64,000 nt of DNA from positions 1 to 64,000 of the forward strand of contig CADBKZ010000008.1 of NCBI GenBank assembly GCA_902795355.1, written 5' to 3'. The DNA is from an uncultured Ruminococcus sp. (lineage in GTDB: Bacteria > Bacillota > Clostridia > Oscillospirales > CAG-272). The notes below the pieces were generated by a model that was given only the letters and a program-made list of their open reading frames with translations, was not told the origin of the DNA and ran no database searches. Both the position numbers and the translations under genes were made by a program. Shown piece after piece: positions 60,321 to 64,000 of this stretch. How positions within the stretch are numbered: the first letter of the stretch is position 1; the number at the start of each line of letters is the position of its first letter.

Positions 60321-60533
60321 TCACGCGGGAATTACATTCACCGCACGGAGCTTTGCACTGTTTTTGGGATCGGGTTCGGTATCGAACGTAACTTTTTGAC
60401 CCTCGGAGAGCGTCTTGAATCCGTCGATCTGAATCGCCGAGAAGTGGACGAACACGTCATCGCCGCCGTTGTCGTTGGCAATGAAGCCGTAGCCCTTTTC
60501 AGCGTTGAACCACTTAACTGTACCGGTGTTCAC
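60321..60533 (-). CDS. Cold-shock protein (CspA family)
   Basis: A 70-residue single cold-shock domain that binds single-stranded RNA/DNA and melts RNA structure. [16 protein letters not shown] contains RNP1 and [10 protein letters not shown] contains RNP2. Start is GTG 60533, with AGGAGG 8 bases upstream; the longer frame to 60584 is leader. The predicted leader is about 100 bases, as in many cold-regulated csp genes. Confidence 0.95.
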   Translation of the reverse strand: MNTGTVKWFNAEKGYGFIANDNGGDDVFVHFSAIQIDGFKTLSEGQKVTFDTEPDPKNSAKLRAVNVIPA

Positions 60534-60641
60534 TATGGGTACCTCCTGCTTGAAATTCGTACCCGGAAAAAATACAAAATCCACGCCGTTCCGACAAAAT
60601 CGGTCGGCGCGGAATCGGAATCAATCTCGAATACGGATATA

Positions 60642-60670
60642 AGTATATCACAATTTTTTCCAACAGTCAA
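60642..60670 (-). promoter_or_regulatory. Promoter of the cold-shock gene
   Basis: Minus strand TTGACT (60670-60665), 17-base spacer, TATACT (60647-60642), extended by TGA. The spacer begins GTTGGAAAA as in the promoter at 9311-9339. Confidence 0.82.
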
Positions 60671-60745
60671 TAGTTTTATCAAAAATTTTCACCGAAAACA
60701 CAGACTTTCGGGGGATTTCCCGCCGTTTTGCCCCCCATTCCGGAA

Positions 60746-61399
60746 TCAACGCTCGGGAAAGAGGCGGTCAAACGGAATTTCCGAAAGGCTCCCGCAGATC
60801 ATAAGCGGGTTTGCCGCCGCGAGCGCGCGCAGGGATTGATGCCCGCAGGTCAAAAGAACGATGTCCGCTCCCATTGCGCGGGCGGTTTCGGCGTCGTGGT
60901 CGGTGTCCCCCACCATCAGCGGGACGGCGTTCGGGTTCCGCTCGCGCCAAGCGCGCGCCGGACCGAGTTTTCCGTGGGCGTGGATGTTGTCGGCTCCGAG
61001 AATTTCGCAAAACCGCTCGCGAATGCCGAGCGAATCCAACTGCCGCAGCAGCATTCCCCGCTCGGTTGCCGAAAGCAACACCTGCGGAACGCCGCGCCGG
61101 TTCATCCGGTCCAGAATTTCGGGGGCGTCGGGATACAGGGCCGCGTCGTTCCCGCCGCGGTTGTAGTCGTCCATCCATTCGTCGGCCAGCTCCGAGAACG
61201 GGTGTTCCGAAAAATCAAAGCCGAGGCGGCGATAATAGTCGATTACGGGAAAACCGAACACCGCACGGTACGCGTCGGCGTTCTCAAACGGCGGCAGGCC
61301 GTGCTTGACGAGCAGCCGGTTGGTTACGGCAATGTCGTGCGCAACGTCGTTGAGCAGCGTTCCGTTAAAATCCCAGATCAGGTGGGTATAGGGCTTCAT
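60746..61399 (-). CDS. HAD family hydrolase (phosphoglycolate phosphatase-like)
   Basis: A 217-residue HAD phosphatase: motif I HLIWDFNGTLLND (here DFNGT rather than DxDGT), motif II VLLSATERG, Lys in ADNIHAHGKLGPA, motif IV MVGDTDHDAETARAMG. The helical cap (about 20-85) is the small C1 type of Gph. The Asn in motif I replaces the usual Asp at position +2, which in this family normally acts as acid/base, so activity on phosphate esters may be altered. AGAAAGGAA precedes ATG 61399. Confidence 0.88.
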   Translation of the reverse strand: MKPYTHLIWDFNGTLLNDVAHDIAVTNRLLVKHGLPPFENADAYRAVFGFPVIDYYRRLGFDFSEHPFSELADEWMDDYNRGGNDAALYPDAPEILDRMNRRGVPQVLLSATERGMLLRQLDSLGIRERFCEILGADNIHAHGKLGPARAWRERNPNAVPLMVGDTDHDAETARAMGADIVLLTCGHQSLRALAAANPLMICGSLSEIPFDRLFPER

Positions 61400-61465
61400 G
61401 GTCGGGTTCCTTTCTTGCATTTGGTGGGGTTTCCGTTTACTTCCCGAATTGGCGGAAAGTGTGGG

Positions 61466-61494
61466 TTGCATTCGGGCGGCGGATATGTTAGAAT
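61466..61494 (+). promoter_or_regulatory. Promoter of the SleB-like gene
   Basis: TTGCAT (61466-61471), 17-base spacer, TAGAAT (61489-61494), extended by TGT. It looks like a sigma-A promoter, not a sporulation sigma-factor promoter. Confidence 0.7.
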
Positions 61495-61524
61495 GGAATC
61501 ACTCTCAAAGAAAGGAGTTTTTCC

Positions 61525-62373
61525 ATGAAAAACAAACAAAAATCCCGCCTCTGTTGGTTTTTGGGATTCTGCCTGCTCTTATCGGCGTTCGGCATGTTCG
61601 GCGCGTCCGCCGCCTCGCCGCCCGAGGGGGTGATTACGCCCGTTTACCTCGACCGCTCGGAAGTGCTGCGCGGGGAATGCACCCGCATTGACGGCGTGAC
61701 CTACGTTCCGCTCCGGCGGTTCTGCGCGCTCTTCGGCGTAACCGACCTGACTTGGAACGGCAAGACCAACACGGCAACCGTTTCCTCGCAGAACCTCTCC
61801 ATGTCGGTTCGAACGGGCGACGTTTACATCCTTGCAAACGGGCATTATTTCTACACCGTTGGTGCGGTTCGCAACCTTGCAGGCTCGCTCTACGTGCCGA
61901 TCCGGCCCATGGCGCGCGCGTTTGCGCTCGACCTTGATTGGGACGCCTCGGTTTCGGCGGTCCGCCTCTCGCGCACCGAACGCTCGGCCGCGGCTTGGGC
62001 GGACTACGACGCGGACACGCTCTATTGGCTCTCCCGCATTATTTCCTCGGAAGCGCGTGGAGAATGTATGGAAGGGCAAATGGCGGTTGGAAACGTGGTT
62101 TACAACCGCGTGGCGTCCAAGGAATTTCCGAACACGGTCTGGGGCGTGATCTTCGACCGCAAATACGGCACGCAGTTCTCCCCCGTTTCGTTCGGTACCA
62201 TTTACAACGCGCCGACGGCAAGCGCCGTGATTGCGGCGAAGATCTGCATGGAAGGCTACTCCATTTCGGATCGCGCGCTGTACTTCGTCAACCCGAAATT
62301 GGCCACCAGCACATGGATCCAGCGCGCTCGCCCGTACCTGTTCACCATCGGATGCCATCAGTTTTACGCATAA
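61525..62373 (+). CDS. SleB/CwlJ-type cell wall hydrolase with copper-amine-oxidase-like N domain
   Basis: A 282-residue secreted protein. Signal peptide about 1-29 (ending ASA), a stalk-type 'copper amine oxidase N-terminal' domain (about 38-150; YVPLRRFCALFGV, LYVPIRPMARAFAL), and a Hydrolase_2 domain (about 160-282; LSRIISSEARGE with candidate catalytic Glu176, MAVGNVVYNRV, YGTQFSPV). By homology it cleaves spore-cortex or vegetative peptidoglycan. AAAGGAG is 8 bases before the ATG. Divergent from the HAD gene. Confidence 0.88.
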   Translation: MKNKQKSRLCWFLGFCLLLSAFGMFGASAASPPEGVITPVYLDRSEVLRGECTRIDGVTYVPLRRFCALFGVTDLTWNGKTNTATVSSQNLSMSVRTGDVYILANGHYFYTVGAVRNLAGSLYVPIRPMARAFALDLDWDASVSAVRLSRTERSAAAWADYDADTLYWLSRIISSEARGECMEGQMAVGNVVYNRVASKEFPNTVWGVIFDRKYGTQFSPVSFGTIYNAPTASAVIAAKICMEGYSISDRALYFVNPKLATSTWIQRARPYLFTIGCHQFYA

Positions 62374-62381
62374 ACCCTTAT

Positions 62382-62412
62382 GGGAGACCGCGCCGCGGTC
62401 TCCCGTTTTTTT
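62382..62412 (+). terminator. Terminator of the SleB-like gene
   Basis: 10-bp stem 62382-62391 / 62395-62404 with a 3-base loop and a T-run (62406-62412). Confidence 0.88.
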
Positions 62413-62542
62413 GCGGCCGCGGGGGCCGCGTCCGGCACCCATCGGCCGTTTCCGACATATACTGACATTGGCGGGAAGCGACGGACAGACGCCTCGTTTT
62501 TCCCGCCGTCCGGAATTTTCAGAAAGGACCCATGATCCGATT

Positions 62543-63382
62543 ATGCCTCAACAATTTACCAACCGCGCGCAGATCTCCTACAACAATACCGTTGTGGTTT
62601 CCAACACGGTGATCGGCGAGATTGCCGACGTGCTCTCGATTTCCAAAACGGCGTTGCAGGACTCCTACACGGTGGGAGAACAGGTCACATACGTGGTCAA
62701 CCTGATCAACTCGGGAACCGCCGGCCTGACCGACCTGACCCTGACCGACGACCTCGGCGCGGGCGACGGAACGGCCGTTCCCCTTTCCGCCGTTGCGGAG
62801 TCTGTCCGCTATTTTGTCAACGGCGTTTTGCAGGCCGCCCCCGCCGTTACGGCCGGAGACAGCCTGACCGTTGGCGGCGTTAACGTTCCCGCGGGCGGGA
62901 ACGCAACTGTTGTTTACGAAGCGTTCGTCACCTCGTTCGCCTCTCCCGAGGCGGGAGCCGTTGTGACCAACACCGTAACGGCGACCGGCGCGGGAATCGC
63001 TCCCGCAACCGCCGCCGCGACCATTGCCGCCGCAGAAGGCCCCGTTCTCTCGATTACCAAATCGCTCTCGCCCGTTTCGGTTCCCGAAAACGGGACCCTG
63101 ACCTACACGTTCCTGATCCAGAACAGCGGGAACGCCGCGACCGCCGAGAGCGACAACCTCGTCCTCTCGGACACCTTCGATCCGATCCTCTCGGGCATCA
63201 CCGTGACCTACAACGGCGCGACCATGCCCGCCGAGGACTATTCCTACGACGAGACGACCGGCGTTTTCACGACCAAAGCGGGCGTGATTTCGGTTCCCGC
63301 CGCAACCTTTACGCAGGCCGAGGACGGCTCTTGGGTTGTTACCCAAGGCTCCGCGACCCTGACCGTTACCGGAACCATCTGA
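62543..63382 (+). CDS. DUF11 repeat protein without signal peptide
   Basis: A 279-residue beta-rich protein with two DUF11-like modules: LSISKTALQDSYTVGEQVTY... (about 30-165) and LSITKSLSPVSVPENGTLTY... (about 175-279). The start MPQQFTNRAQISYNN has no signal peptide, membrane segment or LPXTG. Very few basic residues. I recall similar signal-less DUF11 proteins in clostridia; a spore-surface or mother-cell-assembled role is a guess. AGAAAGGA is 14 bases before the ATG, longer than usual; no alternative in-frame start was seen. Confidence 0.75.
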   Translation: MPQQFTNRAQISYNNTVVVSNTVIGEIADVLSISKTALQDSYTVGEQVTYVVNLINSGTAGLTDLTLTDDLGAGDGTAVPLSAVAESVRYFVNGVLQAAPAVTAGDSLTVGGVNVPAGGNATVVYEAFVTSFASPEAGAVVTNTVTATGAGIAPATAAATIAAAEGPVLSITKSLSPVSVPENGTLTYTFLIQNSGNAATAESDNLVLSDTFDPILSGITVTYNGATMPAEDYSYDETTGVFTTKAGVISVPAATFTQAEDGSWVVTQGSATLTVTGTI

Positions 63383-63405
63383 CCGCCCCGAAAAGGAATT
63401 TCCCC

Positions 63406-63437
63406 GACCGCCCAAGCAACCGCTCGGGCGGTCTTTT
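63406..63437. terminator. Terminator between convergent genes
   Basis: GACCGCCC (63406-63413) pairs with GGGCGGTC (63426-63433), followed by TTTT on the plus strand. It separates the DUF11 gene and rlmH; nothing else is seen in 63383-63485. Confidence 0.7.
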
Positions 63438-63485
63438 CCGGCCTGCGGGCGGCTCGGCGTTGCCGATTCTTTTTTAACTTTCCCT

Positions 63486-63965
63486 TTATTTGTGGTATTT
63501 TCCCCCATGCAGGATTGAGAGCGAGCGGTAAACGGTTTCCAGCAGAAGCACGCGCATAAGCTGGTGCGGAAAGGTCAGCTTGGAAACCGACAGCCGCAGG
63601 TCGCACGCCGCCTTGACCGAAGGAAAAAGCCCATACGACGACCCGATTACCAGCGCGAGCGCGCCGCGGGTCGTTCCGATTTGCCCCAGCGTTCCGGCAA
63701 GCTCCTCGGAAGAGAGCTGCTTTCCTTCCACGCAAAGGGCCGCCCGAAAGGCGCGCGGCGGCATGGCCGCAAGAATCCGCGCCCCTTCCGCTTCCAGCCC
63801 CGCGGCAATTTCCGCGCGGCTCGGGCAATCGGGCAATCTTTCCTCCTTAATCTGAACGGTCTCCAAGCGGCAGAACGCCCCGAGCCGTTTTTCATATTCG
63901 GCGCACGCTTCCCGAAGATACCCCTCTTTCAGCGTTCCAACGGTAATCAGCGTAATATTGAGCAT
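63486..63965 (-). CDS. 23S rRNA (pseudouridine1915-N3)-methyltransferase RlmH
   Basis: A 159-residue SPOUT methyltransferase, exactly the usual length. LALVIGSSYGL is the AdoMet-binding knot loop, and LTFPHQLMRVLLLETVYRSLSILHGGKYHK the diagnostic C-terminus. It methylates the pseudouridine in helix 69 of 23S rRNA. AAAGGAG precedes ATG 63965; the frame runs 7 codons further but without a site. Confidence 0.97.
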   Translation of the reverse strand: MLNITLITVGTLKEGYLREACAEYEKRLGAFCRLETVQIKEERLPDCPSRAEIAAGLEAEGARILAAMPPRAFRAALCVEGKQLSSEELAGTLGQIGTTRGALALVIGSSYGLFPSVKAACDLRLSVSKLTFPHQLMRVLLLETVYRSLSILHGGKYHK

Positions 63966-64000
63966 GGAAAACTCCTTTCGGGTCAATCCCGCCTCAAAGC

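Noticed and set aside
1..64000. CRISPR array, prophage, insertion sequence, integrase
   Set aside because: No spaced direct repeats, transposase, integrase or phage structural genes were found on either strand.

Overview
The window looks like a chromosomal segment of a spore-forming, GC-rich, gut-type member of the Clostridia (Oscillospiraceae/Ruminococcaceae-like). Support: a SpoIVB sporulation signalling protease, a SleB/CwlJ-type cell wall hydrolase, a Bacillota-type FtsK/SpoIIIE, ACT + UPF0210 and RecA-RecX gene pairs, purine-rich AAAGGAG ribosome binding sites, and sigma-A promoters that almost all have a 17-base spacer. No phage, insertion sequence, integrase, CRISPR array, tRNA or rRNA was found. 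The species cannot be named from this sequence.

Layout. 1-480: leader and structured non-coding DNA. 489-3833: hybrid sensor kinase, bacterial PH-domain membrane protein and a beta-propeller lipoprotein. 3878-8255: cation/proton antiporter, NahK-like sugar kinase, AraC regulator and nagB (amino-sugar module). 8497-10753: AraC regulator divergent from a GH13 enzyme. 10861-14007: ftsK/spoIIIE. 14314-17188: DUF6020-like polytopic protein plus GT2 glycosyltransferase. 17515-19275: recA-recX. 19363-22749: MATE exporter, ACT protein, UPF0210 protein. 22902-26170: three-gene operon (RpiB/LacAB isomerase, SGNH esterase, GH78-like enzyme). 26343-30955: spoIVB, a Glu/Ala-repeat protein, an EEP-fold hydrolase, rpsT. 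31112-32548: CmpB-like membrane protein and an XRE regulator with membrane segments. 32549-33183: a 635-base gene-free region full of hairpins and TCTAC/GTAGA dyads. 33184-36737: acyltransferase-GT8-GT8-acyltransferase operon, probably for an envelope glycolipid.

49317 down to 36895 is the most unusual part: about 12.4 kb of tightly packed minus-strand genes, faced by a divergent AraC regulator at 49607. In transcription order it encodes a solute-binding lipoprotein without permeases, a secreted protein, a 47-residue peptide, a second secreted protein with a cysteine-containing C-terminal anchor, two paralogous (putatively TIM-barrel) proteins, one of them a lipoprotein, an N-acetylneuraminate-lyase-like aldolase, a YgjV-like membrane protein, an MFS transporter and a GH127-like beta-L-arabinofuranosidase. 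It reads as a glycan-utilisation locus of no type I recognise.

50753-63965 holds malQ-glycerate kinase, a YclM-like aspartate kinase, birA and an RluA pseudouridine synthase (divergent, start codons 26 bases apart), a 1248-residue anchored surface protein with coiled-coil repeats, a cold-shock protein, a HAD phosphatase, a SleB-like hydrolase, a DUF11 protein lacking a signal peptide, and rlmH.

Convergent gene pairs are usually separated by long perfect or near-perfect palindromes that can act as two-way terminators. Three of these carry the same 7-base flank (TAAGACC) although their arms differ, which points to a dispersed repeat family.
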